Part shown: positions 1 to 7,457 of the stretch, piece by piece
Layout of the letters: every line of letters begins with the position of its first letter
Position numbering within the stretch: position 1 is the stretch's first letter
Source: H111-94 sp034436045
GTDB lineage: Bacteria > Chloroflexota > Ktedonobacteria > Ktedonobacterales > Ktedonobacteraceae
Length of the DNA stretch: 17,781 nt
NCBI GenBank assembly: GCA_034436045.1
Contig: DAOTVZ010000193.1
Coordinates: 1 to 17,781 of the forward strand
Direction of reading: 5' to 3'
The notes under the pieces: generated by a model
The model's database searches: none
Told to the model about the DNA's origin: nothing
Seen by the model: the letters and a program-made list of their open reading frames with translations, nothing else
Translations under genes and position numbers: made by a program

Positions 1-1
1 A

Positions 2-577
2 ACGGCCACAGCGCTGACCTGGACATGGTATTTGCTGATGCAGCATCCAGATATCTACGCGAAGGTGCAGCAGGAGGTTGATACTGTCTTGCAGGGGCGC
101 GTGCCGACCTATACCGACTTACCCCGATTGCCGTACTGCCTGCGCGTTTTGAAAGAGGTGATGCGGCTCTATCCACCAGCCTACGCTTTTACCAGAGTGG
201 CGCTCCACGACGTGAAGATTGGCGACTACCAGTTGCAGAAAATGGATACAGTGTTTATTTCGCCTTACGTATTACATCGCCGACCGGATTACTTTCCTGC
301 GCCGGAGCGTTTTGATCCCGACCGCTTCGCAGCGGAGAGCGAGAAGAAGTTGCCGCGCTACGCCTATCTGCCCTTTGGTGCCGGACCCCGCATCTGCATT
401 GGCAATCACTTTGCGCTGATGGAGGGCCATCTGCTGCTGGCGACGCTGGCGCAGCGTGTCACCTTTGAGTTGTTACCTCAACCTGAAATTGTGCCCGACC
501 CGGCGCATCATCTCACCATTCGCCCACGCTCAGGTGTGAAGGTAAAAGTGCATTTGAGAAAGATACATGCTAATTAG
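2..577 (+). CDS. Cytochrome P450, C-terminal part (5' end outside window)
   Basis: This is the C-terminal part of a heme-thiolate monooxygenase. The frame is open from base 2, so the gene begins upstream of the window; the first ATG at 32 is internal. The first residues (T-A-T-A-L-T-W-T-W) match the end of the I helix that follows the oxygen-activating A/G-G-x-E-T-T motif. The K-helix E-x-x-R is visible (Glu codon 155-157, Arg codon 164-166), followed by the PERF-type segment PERFDPDRF. The heme loop FGAGPRICIG has its Cys ligand at codon 395-397. The long-chain style (LYPPAY, YVLHRRPDYF) resembles CYP102/CYP4-like bacterial P450s, but the substrate cannot be told. The next gene starts inside its last codons (567), so the two are probably co-transcribed. 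Confidence 0.95.
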   Translation, partial: TATALTWTWYLLMQHPDIYAKVQQEVDTVLQGRVPTYTDLPRLPYCLRVLKEVMRLYPPAYAFTRVALHDVKIGDYQLQKMDTVFISPYVLHRRPDYFPAPERFDPDRFAAESEKKLPRYAYLPFGAGPRICIGNHFALMEGHLLLATLAQRVTFELLPQPEIVPDPAHHLTIRPRSGVKVKVHLRKIHAN

Positions 578-1036
578 ATTAGAGCAGGTAACGATGTCTG
601 TGTCGGTGTGTGAGATGCTAGTGTCGGTGTTGCACGATGCGGATGAAGACGATGAACGCATTCGAGCGAGGTTGCTCGATGTTCACTATACAGCCTATGC
701 TGCTTATGTGGGAGAGCAGTTAGTAGGTGCGGTGGTGATGCGCTGGGATGAGGATGCTGGTGAGATAGAGTACATCGCGGTTGATAGTGCATGTAGAGGT
801 AGAGGTTATGGAAAAGCGATGGTAGCTCAGATACTGATGCTGGCGCGACGGCGCGGCGTGCATACTGTGTTGGTGGGCACGGCAATAGTTCGCTGGAAAA
901 TATCGCGTTCTATCAAAAATGCGGTTTTCGCATGGATCACGTGCGCCGTGACTATTTTGTCTATGTACAGCCACCAGTCATACAGAACGGTATTGTTATG
1001 AGAGATATGCTGGTGTTGCGCTACTCATGGAAATGA
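567..1036 (+). pseudogene. GNAT N-acetyltransferase, interrupted by a one-base frameshift
   Basis: The protein would transfer acetyl from acetyl-CoA to an amine; the substrate is unknown. Translation from ATG 567 gives the GNAT core: E-I-E-Y-I-A-V-D (strand beta4), then the acetyl-CoA loop R-G-R-G-Y-G-K-A. After V-G-T (codons 873-881) the frame turns into unrelated sequence and stops at 1001. If one G is added at 881-883, the other frame continues as GTGNSSLENIAFYQKCGF, the usual motif B of this family, then a tail ending in LRYSWK at TGA 1034-1036. The restored protein is about 156 residues, normal for the family. Start 567 overlaps the P450 stop by 11 bases; ATG 594 is an alternative but would cut into the fold. 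Either the gene is broken or a base was lost in sequencing. Confidence 0.8.
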
Positions 1037-1090
1037 GATGCAGGGTGGTGGCCCTGGTGATCTCGACGAATTGGAGAAACTGTGCTACAC

Positions 1091-1118
1091 TTCGTTCAAG
1101 CTAGTAAAAAAGTATAAT
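1091..1118 (+). promoter_or_regulatory. Candidate promoter of the zinc-ribbon gene
   Basis: A perfect TATAAT lies at 1113-1118, preceded by an A-rich tract. The best -35 at normal distance is a poor TTCGTT (1091-1096, 16-base spacer). It would give a leader of about 70 bases before ATG 1198. The -10 is convincing, the -35 is not. Confidence 0.4.
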
Positions 1119-1197
1119 ATTCTGTTCTCTGTTTGTGATGAAACGAAAAGAAAAATAGAAGAGCGTTTACTCATGTTTTGTGAAGGAGGATCAGTTC

Positions 1198-2046
1198 ATG
1201 GCTACCTGTACAGCATGTGGTACTGATGTCACCGGTAAGAAGTTTTGCCCGGAATGTGGTACACAGGTTCAGCAGACGCCAGCGGTGAATGCTGCTCCAA
1301 CATCCAATGTTTGCCCCAGTTGTGGGGGAGAGGTAACGCCGACGGCCTCTTTCTGTATGCATTGTGGTGCATCGCTGAAAGCTCAGAGCGTAGCGTCGGT
1401 TCCGGTATCGCAGGTAGCCGCGCCTCTGTTCTGTAACAATTGTGGTAGGCAGGCCCCCGCCGGAACGCGCTTCTGTCAGCACTGTGGCAATGCACTCGCC
1501 GCGACTGCGCCGGTTGCACCGCCGACGGCGATAGCGGGAGGTCAATACCCACAATATCCGCAGCAGCAGTATGCTCAGTATCAACAGCCGCAACAGTATC
1601 CACCGCAACAATATCCGCAACAGTATGGGCAGCAAGGTGTGGGACAAGCTTATGCACAGTATCCGCAGCAGGGGCAACAGATGGTTTTGCGCTGTCCTAC
1701 CTGCCAGGCTATCTCCGCTGTTGGCACGCAGTATTGTCCGGGATGTCGTACTAGTTTAGTGAATGTTGTACCGACTCCGGCCTATATGGCGCAGCAGGGG
1801 CAACAGAGCAGCCTGGGTGGCATGTTACAGGGAGCAGGCGGTAATGGCATGTTGATGGGCGCACTGGGAGGTGCGGCGGCAGTGATCGGCGGTGAGATGC
1901 TATTGCATGGGCTTGAGAACGGCATTGCCAATCGCGTAGAAGGTGATATGGGGTATGGTTACGAGCATCATCGTCACCATCATCGCCGAGAAGAAGGCTT
2001 GCTTGGTGAACTGGGTGATGTTGCCAATGACCTGGGTTTGTTCTAA
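1198..2046 (+). CDS. Multi-zinc-ribbon protein with Gln/Tyr/Pro linker
   Basis: No enzymatic function is visible; it looks like a protein- or nucleic-acid-binding zinc-ribbon protein. Four C-x2-C...C-x2-C ribbons are present in 282 residues: Cys 4/7/17/20, 39/42/53/56, 79/82/93/96 and 166/169/180/183. Between the third and fourth lies a Gln/Tyr/Pro tract (about 116-161). The C-terminal part is Gly/Met/Ala-rich and hydrophobic (about 206-235, GALGGAAAVIGGEMLL) and could touch a membrane. It is followed by a His cluster (HHRHHHRR) and an acidic end. Start choice: AAGGAGGA at 1183-1190 sits seven bases before ATG 1198; a GTG at 1180 would overlap this site and is rejected. The gene stands alone, with its own likely promoter and a long non-coding stretch behind it. 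Related zinc-ribbon proteins with varied tails are common in Chloroflexota (general knowledge). Confidence 0.88.
   Translation: MATCTACGTDVTGKKFCPECGTQVQQTPAVNAAPTSNVCPSCGGEVTPTASFCMHCGASLKAQSVASVPVSQVAAPLFCNNCGRQAPAGTRFCQHCGNALAATAPVAPPTAIAGGQYPQYPQQQYAQYQQPQQYPPQQYPQQYGQQGVGQAYAQYPQQGQQMVLRCPTCQAISAVGTQYCPGCRTSLVNVVPTPAYMAQQGQQSSLGGMLQGAGGNGMLMGALGGAAAVIGGEMLLHGLENGIANRVEGDMGYGYEHHRHHHRREEGLLGELGDVANDLGLF
1543..1680 (+). repeat. Gln-Tyr-Pro codon repeats inside the zinc-ribbon gene
   Basis: Degenerate tandem units of the type CAR-CAR-TAT-CCR encode Q-Q-Y-P / Q-Q-Y repeats (residues about 116-161). The units vary in the third codon base, so selection acts on the peptide rather than on a recent DNA duplication. 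The peptide is expected to be disordered and sticky, with Tyr spaced as in prion-like linkers. Confidence 0.75.
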
Positions 2047-2120
2047 TCTCTAGAATGATGCCCCTGGCAAGTTTTTTGTGGCAGGCATAACAGCTGGGAC
2101 ATAGTGCCTACGAGAGATGC

Positions 2121-2134
2121 CACTACATGTAGTG
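2121..2134. promoter_or_regulatory. 14-bp perfect palindrome, candidate operator
   Basis: CACTACATGTAGTG is its own reverse complement. It lies 100 bases upstream of the -35 of the M16 promoter and directly before the tandem repeat. The shape fits a dimeric regulator site. The regulator cannot be named. Confidence 0.4.
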
Positions 2135-2142
2135 ACACCTCT

Positions 2143-2167
2143 TGTGGGTATCGTGTGTGGGTATCGT
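2143..2167 (+). repeat. Tandem direct repeat, 12 bp with 13-bp period
   Basis: TGTGGGTATCGT occurs at 2143-2154 and again at 2156-2167 with one base between. The copies are identical. The 13-base period is a little over one helical turn, so two protein subunits could bind side by side. It lies between the palindrome and the M16 promoter, in non-coding DNA. Confidence 0.5.
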
Positions 2168-2233
2168 ACTTGCCGTAATCTGTACCTAATAGCACGGATG
2201 GGCTACTATTCTTCCCATTGTATTCTCTTTCTA

Positions 2234-2262
2234 TTGCGATGCGGCGGTAAACCGTCTATAAT
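2234..2262 (+). promoter_or_regulatory. Sigma70-type promoter of the M16-TPR-Roadblock-ndk operon
   Basis: TTGCGA (2234-2239), a 17-base spacer, then a perfect TATAAT (2257-2262). Transcription should begin near 2269, giving a leader of about 125 bases to ATG 2394. Confidence 0.65.
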
Positions 2263-2331
2263 ACAGCAAAGTGCAAGGTATTTCTGTCTATCGAAATCTG
2301 TAATCTGTTAATTTCTACTGATAGGATTTGC

Positions 2332-2396
2332 AAGGAGTGGAGCGCGCTCTTGCGTGATTGGGCAAGTGTGGAACTGGCGCGCTCAATGGTCGAATG
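2332..2396 (+). promoter_or_regulatory. Shine-Dalgarno bridged to the start codon by a leader hairpin (candidate)
   Basis: AAGGAG (2332-2337) is 56 bases before the likely start ATG 2394, and no good ribosome site lies closer. Between them, GAGCGCGC (2340-2347) is exactly complementary to GCGCGCTC (2377-2384); one further G-U pair (2348/2376) closes a 27-base loop. If folded, the stem removes the gap and leaves the site about 11 unpaired bases from the ATG. A similar bridging hairpin is known for phage T4 gene 38. An alternative is a short coupled leader ORF from TTG 2350 whose TGA overlaps the ATG (2394-2397). Base pairing is seen; function is inferred. Confidence 0.4.
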
Positions 2397-3674
2397 AATT
2401 ATAAGCGAACGAAGCTAGATAACGGTTTGCGTCTGCTGACTGCCCCCATGCCGGGAATGCGTTCTGCCAGTATCGCCTTTTTTTTCACGGTTGGCTCGCG
2501 CTATGAGCGAGACGAGATTGCAGGCATTTCACATTTTATCGAGCATATGCTCTTTAAAGGTTCGTGGAATTATCCGACAGCGCGGTTGCTCTCTGAGTCG
2601 ATTGAGGGGATTGGTGGCACGTTTAATGCGAGTACCGGTAAGGAATTGACCAGTTATACGGCGCGTGTGCCTGCTGAGTATCTGGCGGAGGCGTTGCAGG
2701 TGATGGGGGATATGGTGTTGCATCCGCTCTTCGATCTCAATGAGATGGAGAAGGAGCGCAACGTGATTATTGAGGAGATCAATGCGACCTACGATGACCC
2801 GCAAGAGTGGGCAAACCTGTTAATTGATGAGGTGATGTGGGAGGGTCTGCCGTTGGGGCGAGACGATGCTGGTTCGGTAGAGACGGTAGCGAGGTTGCAG
2901 CGGCAGCAGTTGATCGAGTATCATACTATCTATTATCGCCCTAATTCGCTGGTCTTAAGTATTGCCGGTAATATTGATCAGCAGCAGGTAGAAGACCTGG
3001 TTGAACAATTATTTGGGACATGGGAGGCGGGTGAGCATCCGCATTGGTTGGAGTCGTTGCCGCCACGGCACCCTGCGCAGCCGGTCAAGATAGTGAAGAA
3101 GGCGACTGAGCAGAGCAATATCTGTTTAGCTACGCTTGGTATACCCTATACTTCTGCCGACTACTATCCATTTATGCTCATCAATACGATCCTGGGGGAG
3201 GGAATGAGTTCGCGGCTCTTTCAGACGATTCGCGAGGAGCGTGGTCTGGCCTATGATATAGGGAGTTATTTTAATAGTTATTATGACACGGGGAGCTTTG
3301 TGGTGAGCGCGGGTGTGGAACCGAGGCGTGTTGAGGAGACGATCCGAGCAACATTGCTTGAACTCAAACATGTCTGTGATGAACCGGTGTCCAGTGAGGA
3401 GCTGGAGCGTGCAAAAGCCTATATGCGCGGAGGTATCTTGCTGGGCCTGGAGGGAACACAGCAGGTTGCATCCTGGCTTGGCAGTCAGGAGAGCTTAAGG
3501 GATCATGTGCGCGATATCGATGAAATGATAGCGCGTGTGAATGCAGTGACTGCACAGGATATTCAGCGCGTGGCGCGGGCTTGCTTTGCTCCTGAATGGC
3601 GTCGGCTAGTATTGATTGGGCCAGAAGATGCACGACGAGCAGGGTACTTTGAAAAGTTGCTTACAAGCGTGTAA
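2394..3674 (+). CDS. M16-family zinc metallopeptidase (processing-peptidase-like)
   Basis: This is a zinc endopeptidase of the M16 (pitrilysin/mitochondrial processing peptidase beta) family, which cleaves peptides in a closed chamber. The inverted zinc motif H-x-x-E-H is at residues 47-51 (SHFIEHMLFKG), and the distal zinc ligand is Glu127 in IIEEINA; the 75-residue gap from His51 is typical. The inactive second domain follows, with the usual GEGMSSRLFQTIREERGLAY signature that helps bind substrate. The length of 426 residues fits a single two-domain subunit that would dimerise. ATG 2394 begins MNYKRTKLDNGLRLL, the normal family start; the TTG at 2358 would add 12 atypical residues. It is the first gene of the operon and is followed after 24 bases by the TPR gene. 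Confidence 0.93.
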   Translation: MNYKRTKLDNGLRLLTAPMPGMRSASIAFFFTVGSRYERDEIAGISHFIEHMLFKGSWNYPTARLLSESIEGIGGTFNASTGKELTSYTARVPAEYLAEALQVMGDMVLHPLFDLNEMEKERNVIIEEINATYDDPQEWANLLIDEVMWEGLPLGRDDAGSVETVARLQRQQLIEYHTIYYRPNSLVLSIAGNIDQQQVEDLVEQLFGTWEAGEHPHWLESLPPRHPAQPVKIVKKATEQSNICLATLGIPYTSADYYPFMLINTILGEGMSSRLFQTIREERGLAYDIGSYFNSYYDTGSFVVSAGVEPRRVEETIRATLLELKHVCDEPVSSEELERAKAYMRGGILLGLEGTQQVASWLGSQESLRDHVRDIDEMIARVNAVTAQDIQRVARACFAPEWRRLVLIGPEDARRAGYFEKLLTSV

Positions 3675-3698
3675 AGCGGGAAGAGGAGACCTGGTGTT

Positions 3699-6509
3699 AT
3701 GGCACAAATGACACTTCATGATTACTTGCAAGAGACTGAAGACGCGATTGCGGCGGGCCGTCTTGACGATGCACTCGCGCATTGTCAGCAGATACTGGCG
3801 CAATTCCCAGGCTCGCTCGAAGCCAACCGCCTGCTCGGTGAGGTTTATCTGGCTCAAGGACGGCTGGAAGAGGCACGACAGTCCTTTGATTGGGTGCTGA
3901 TGAACGATCCAGAGAACGTAGTGGCCTACTGCAATCGCGCACTGGTCTGTCAGAAGATGTCTGATGTTGATACGGCGCTGGATTGCTACCAGCAGGCGTA
4001 TGAGTTGAGCGGTGGCGACGGCACAATCCGCAGGCAATTTAACCAATTGAGTGCCCAGATTGGGCAGCCTCCTTTCATGTATTCTCGTGCCGGTCTAGCG
4101 CGCCTCTATATGCGGGGTGATCTTTTGTCCCATGCCTTGTTGGAGTGGGAGGCGGTGCTGGCAGTGATGCCGGATCGACTGGATGCGCGCCTGGGTTTGT
4201 TGGAGACCTATTGGCGTAAAGGGGACGAAGAGAAAGTTGCACAACTGTCGGCCCAGATTGTTGAGGATGTGCCTGAATGTCTCAAGGCCCTGGTGTTGCT
4301 GGCCTATACTACTGCGCCCAGAAACAGTCAGAGGGCGCTGGAACTACTTCAGCGTGCACAGGCGCTTGATCCTGAAATGGTGATGGCGCAAGAACTCTTT
4401 GCCGACACTATGGCAAGCCAGCCAGCGCATCCCTTCTTCATGCTCTGGAAGAAAACGCCGGTTCTCATCGATCTAAGCGGTAGCTTGCAGCCACAACCAG
4501 GTGTCTATATAGCGCCAGTATCTTCCTCTGCTGCGCAGCCCGTGCCAACAGATTCCTTCTCATCATGGAGTGATTTGGGGAATTGGGGGAGTCTTGACAC
4601 GCTTGTACCTCAGAAACAAGAGCAGCCGGTGAAGCAAGAAGCGTCTGTTCTCTCATCCTGGGGCAATGCAGAAGGGGAGGGCGTCGAGCCTTGGCGTGCA
4701 TTAGAGCAGAGGCAGGCCCCGGTAAATGGAAGTGTTGTATCCAACTCCCCATCGGGTGCTGCATGGAGTTTCGACCTTGAGCAGATAGCCAATAGGGAGA
4801 ACATGGATGTGCCTGCGCAGGCCACGAGTAGTTTTGCGGGCCTGACGTCTTTTGCGCAAACGTCTGCATCAGCATTGAGTTGGGAGCAGCCGGAGCCATT
4901 TTCTGACGGACGTTTCTGGGAGAATGCGGCGGGAGAGGCAAAAGATGAGCCGATCCCCGATGTTTACTCTTTGTCTCCGTCGTTGGGCAGTAGTGCTTCG
5001 TCCAATCCACCATCCTGGTTGAATATGCTGGCACAGAGCGAAACTTCCAAAGGGGAGCCGATAGCGATGGCCCCGGCGGAGGTGGCTCCTCTCGTGTCCG
5101 CTCAGTCGAAACAGGCTGTACAGGATGAGCAATTGGAAGGGGAGACAAAGTCCCCTGTTGTAAAACAATCTGCGGCAGAGTCGGTGATACGCCCTGTGAA
5201 GACAGAGGAGTCACCATTTTCCTGGGGCAATGAATCGGCAGATGAGGAAGAGACCTTTGGTTTTGGCCCGGAGTGGCTGAAGACATTGGGGGCGACGACG
5301 CTGAATGATACTGAAGCAGAGGAAGCTCCACGAGAGGAGGCGCGCCAGGTTCCCACGTTCAGTAATGAGAGATCGGTAGCGGAGGAAGGCCCTAGCGGGC
5401 AGGTAACGCAAGAGGTGAATCTACGTGATGTCTGGCCACAACAACCGGCGGTAGCTTTTGAAGATTGGACAAAGCAGATAACGCAAACGTCGCAAGCCGC
5501 CGAAGGCGTAGCGCCATCGGAAACTGTGGCAGAAGAGTTGACCACGTTGGAGAGTCTTGAGCAAAGGCTGCATGCGCAAGGTTTTGTACCATTAGAGCCA
5601 AACACACTTTCAACTATTGCGCAGTCAGAAGAGGTTATCTCCGATGAACGGATTGAGCCAGAAGTACGAGAAGAAGAGCAATCAAAGCGCGTGCCACGTG
5701 TGGAGGAGAAAGTAGAGCGTGATTTCTCGCTCTCATCAGCTCTGGCCCAATTTGGCCCCTTGCCTGCTGAGCAAGCACCGGTGATGCCATCGATACCGGC
5801 AACACCGGTGGTTCCTGAGTTGCCTGTGTCAGCGCCTCCCGTTGTGCCTGCTGAACCTATCAGAGTGGCAGCCAGGCAGCAGCCAGCGGAGCCGGTGGTA
5901 TCTCTATCAACGACAGCATCAACGAGCAATATTGCTGATGACCAGCGGCGAGAACGGCTGGTGCCGTCGGAGACAGGTAAGCAGAGACAGTATGAGGCAA
6001 AAGTGCCTATTGTCCCGGCTCCTGCCCAGGCGGAAGTGACGAAGGTGCCAGCAGCCCGCGCAGAGGGATTGATGGATAGTGAATTAGAGATGACGATGAG
6101 GCGACCGGCAGTGCGCGTACAGTCTATGTCTTCGCGTGGGAGCAGTAATCGGGGGCGCGGTACTGCATCTCCTACGAGCGGAAATATTCGTGAGGCGTTG
6201 CCCGGTGAGCCGCAAGGACAGGGTAGTGCAGCTAATTACCGTGAACATCTGGTGCGCGGTTATCAGCATCAACTGGTGGGAGATTATGACGAAGCCATGC
6301 AGGAGTATCGGTTGCTGATTCGTAATGCGCCGGAGTTGCTCGGCGAGGTAGTGAGTAACGTGCGCGCTCTTTTGAAGCTGGCTCCCAAGTACTCGGCTGG
6401 TTATCGGGTGCTGGGTGATGCCTATATGCGCCAGGGGGAATATCTGCAAGCGATGGAGGCGTACAATAAAGCGTTGACGATGGCCAAGAAAGCTCGTGGT
6501 ATGAACTGA
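3699..6509 (+). CDS. Large TPR scaffold protein with long disordered linker
   Basis: This 936-residue protein most likely serves as a scaffold. The N-terminal 220 residues or so are TPR helices (for example LDDALAHCQQILAQFPGSLEANRLLGEVYLAQGRLEEA and its neighbours, seen as the pattern A-x-x-x-F/Y near each repeat end). Residues about 258-840 are low-complexity, rich in Pro, Ser, Glu and Ala, with scattered Trp-acidic patches: SWGN twice, and the related motifs PSWLNML (about 438) and PEWLKTL (about 523). Two more TPR units close the protein (about 846-875 and 899-930). No signal peptide or membrane segment is seen. AAGAGGAG lies ten bases before ATG 3699. The Roadblock gene follows after 59 bases, suggesting a shared signalling or polarity task (inference). 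The frame is intact throughout. Confidence 0.9.
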   Translation: MAQMTLHDYLQETEDAIAAGRLDDALAHCQQILAQFPGSLEANRLLGEVYLAQGRLEEARQSFDWVLMNDPENVVAYCNRALVCQKMSDVDTALDCYQQAYELSGGDGTIRRQFNQLSAQIGQPPFMYSRAGLARLYMRGDLLSHALLEWEAVLAVMPDRLDARLGLLETYWRKGDEEKVAQLSAQIVEDVPECLKALVLLAYTTAPRNSQRALELLQRAQALDPEMVMAQELFADTMASQPAHPFFMLWKKTPVLIDLSGSLQPQPGVYIAPVSSSAAQPVPTDSFSSWSDLGNWGSLDTLVPQKQEQPVKQEASVLSSWGNAEGEGVEPWRALEQRQAPVNGSVVSNSPSGAAWSFDLEQIANRENMDVPAQATSSFAGLTSFAQTSASALSWEQPEPFSDGRFWENAAGEAKDEPIPDVYSLSPSLGSSASSNPPSWLNMLAQSETSKGEPIAMAPAEVAPLVSAQSKQAVQDEQLEGETKSPVVKQSAAESVIRPVKTEESPFSWGNESADEEETFGFGPEWLKTLGATTLNDTEAEEAPREEARQVPTFSNERSVAEEGPSGQVTQEVNLRDVWPQQPAVAFEDWTKQITQTSQAAEGVAPSETVAEELTTLESLEQRLHAQGFVPLEPNTLSTIAQSEEVISDERIEPEVREEEQSKRVPRVEEKVERDFSLSSALAQFGPLPAEQAPVMPSIPATPVVPELPVSAPPVVPAEPIRVAARQQPAEPVVSLSTTASTSNIADDQRRERLVPSETGKQRQYEAKVPIVPAPAQAEVTKVPAARAEGLMDSELEMTMRRPAVRVQSMSSRGSSNRGRGTASPTSGNIREALPGEPQGQGSAANYREHLVRGYQHQLVGDYDEAMQEYRLLIRNAPELLGEVVSNVRALLKLAPKYSAGYRVLGDAYMRQGEYLQAMEAYNKALTMAKKARGMN

Positions 6510-6568
6510 GAGCCGGTGGATATATGGATACGCGGTAAGCGCTACACTGCTTAAAAAGGAGTCCTGCT

Positions 6569-6916
6569 GTGGAGACAATTCTGCAACGGTTGACCGAATT
6601 AAATGAGATCATCAATGCGGTGCTGGTAGGGAAGGATGGTCTGATTGTCGCTGGAACGCTGCATAGTGAAGATGAGGAAATGGTTGGAGCGATGTCGGCG
6701 GCTGCATTTGGCTCTATTACGAACTTCACTACGCAGATAAATAATGGCCAGATGCGCCACGTCATCATTGAGACGAAGACGGGGACGATTCAGATGGAAG
6801 AGGCGGGTGACCTGATTCTGGTGGTGACGACAAAGCCGACCGGCAATATGGGACGTGTACGTCTCGAAATGAAAAAGGCCTGTCAGCAACTGACGCAGTT
6901 GGTGGCTAGCTATTAA
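6569..6916 (+). CDS. Roadblock/LC7-domain protein
   Basis: This 115-residue single-domain protein matches the Roadblock/LC7 fold in size and pattern: an N-terminal helix (ILQRLTELNEIINAVLV), the strand turn G-K-D-G-L-I-V-A-G, a central amphipathic helix (MVGAMSAAAFGSITNF), strands V-I-I-E-T and I-L-V-V-T-T, and a last helix. Such proteins dimerise and, in bacteria, often modulate MglA-type small GTPases as activators or adaptors; no GTPase gene is in this window. The start is GTG 6569, set by AAGGAG at 6556-6561 with seven bases between. It lies between the TPR scaffold and ndk in the same operon, so binding to the TPR protein is a reasonable guess. Confidence 0.88.
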   Translation: METILQRLTELNEIINAVLVGKDGLIVAGTLHSEDEEMVGAMSAAAFGSITNFTTQINNGQMRHVIIETKTGTIQMEEAGDLILVVTTKPTGNMGRVRLEMKKACQQLTQLVASY

Positions 6917-6960
6917 TAAATATAGAATAGATACTTTGTTGGAAAGAGAGATTAGTTGTA

Positions 6961-7425
6961 ATGGAGCGAACGCTTGTTTTGCTGAAGCCCGACGCGGTTC
7001 AGCGCGATCTGGTCGGTGAGATTATTTCTCGGCTTGAGCGCAAGGGTCTCAAGCTGGTGGGCATAAAGATGATGCGGCTTCCTGGTGATCTGCTGGATGT
7101 ACATTATAGTCATCTAGTTGGACGTAGTTTTTATCCAGAGATCCGAGCTTTCATGCAGCGCACACCTGTCATTGCCTGTTGTTGGGAGGGTGTCGATGCA
7201 GTGAATACTGTGCGTCAACTGACTGGCATCACGAAGGCCCGCGAGGCCGCTCCTGGTACCATTCGTGGTGAGTTTGCAATGAGTGTGCAGACGAATCTGA
7301 TTCACTGTTCTGACTCCCTGGAGACGGCTAAAGCCGAGGTTGAGCGCTTTTTCAAGCCGGAAGAAATATTTGAGTACGAGGATGTCCTGGAGGCGTTCAT
7401 CTATTCATCTGGTGAGCTAGGATAA
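6961..7425 (+). CDS. ndk: Nucleoside diphosphate kinase
   Basis: The enzyme transfers the gamma phosphate of ATP to other nucleoside diphosphates through a phosphohistidine, keeping the cytosolic GTP, CTP and dNTP pools filled. The chain of 154 residues fits the family. Lys9 (LLKPDAV), Tyr49, Arg85, Arg102 and Asn112 occupy the nucleotide-binding positions, and His115 in NLIHCSDS is the phosphorylated residue (the usual form is N-x-x-H-G-S-D). ATG 6961 follows an AAGAGAG site by ten bases and begins directly with the usual MERTLVLLKPD. It is the last gene of the M16-TPR-Roadblock operon, with 44 bases to the gene before. A strong hairpin follows the stop. Confidence 0.97.
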   Translation: MERTLVLLKPDAVQRDLVGEIISRLERKGLKLVGIKMMRLPGDLLDVHYSHLVGRSFYPEIRAFMQRTPVIACCWEGVDAVNTVRQLTGITKAREAAPGTIRGEFAMSVQTNLIHCSDSLETAKAEVERFFKPEEIFEYEDVLEAFIYSSGELG

Positions 7426-7457
7426 GATCAGGCAAGACGGAAAAAGGGATTCTGGTG

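Larger units (their letters stand above)
2047..2393 (+). other. 347-base non-coding stretch before the M16 operon
   Basis: No convincing gene is present. In order it holds: an imperfect hairpin just after the zinc-ribbon stop (2058-2088, arms CCTGgCA/TGgCAGG, with a T6 run in its loop, so a doubtful terminator); a 14-bp palindrome (2121-2134); a tandem 12-bp repeat (2143-2167); a promoter (2234-2262); and a leader hairpin next to a Shine-Dalgarno sequence (2332-2384). The density of sites suggests that the downstream operon is regulated. Confidence 0.6.

Noticed and set aside
1038..1226. 62-residue frame on the + strand
   Set aside because: It runs through the promoter and the ribosome site of the zinc-ribbon gene, lacks its own ribosome site, and has no recognisable features.
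1543..1680. Regular short repeats considered as a CRISPR array
   Set aside because: The units are 9-12 bases, degenerate at third codon positions and in frame within the zinc-ribbon gene, with no spacers.
2117..2311. 64-residue frame on the + strand in the non-coding stretch
   Set aside because: It covers the palindrome, the tandem repeat and the M16 promoter, has no ribosome site and reads like translated non-coding DNA.
4465..5929. Long minus-strand frames opposite the TPR linker
   Set aside because: They mirror the low-complexity codons of the + strand linker; Ser/Pro/Thr-rich composition without motifs or ribosome sites.
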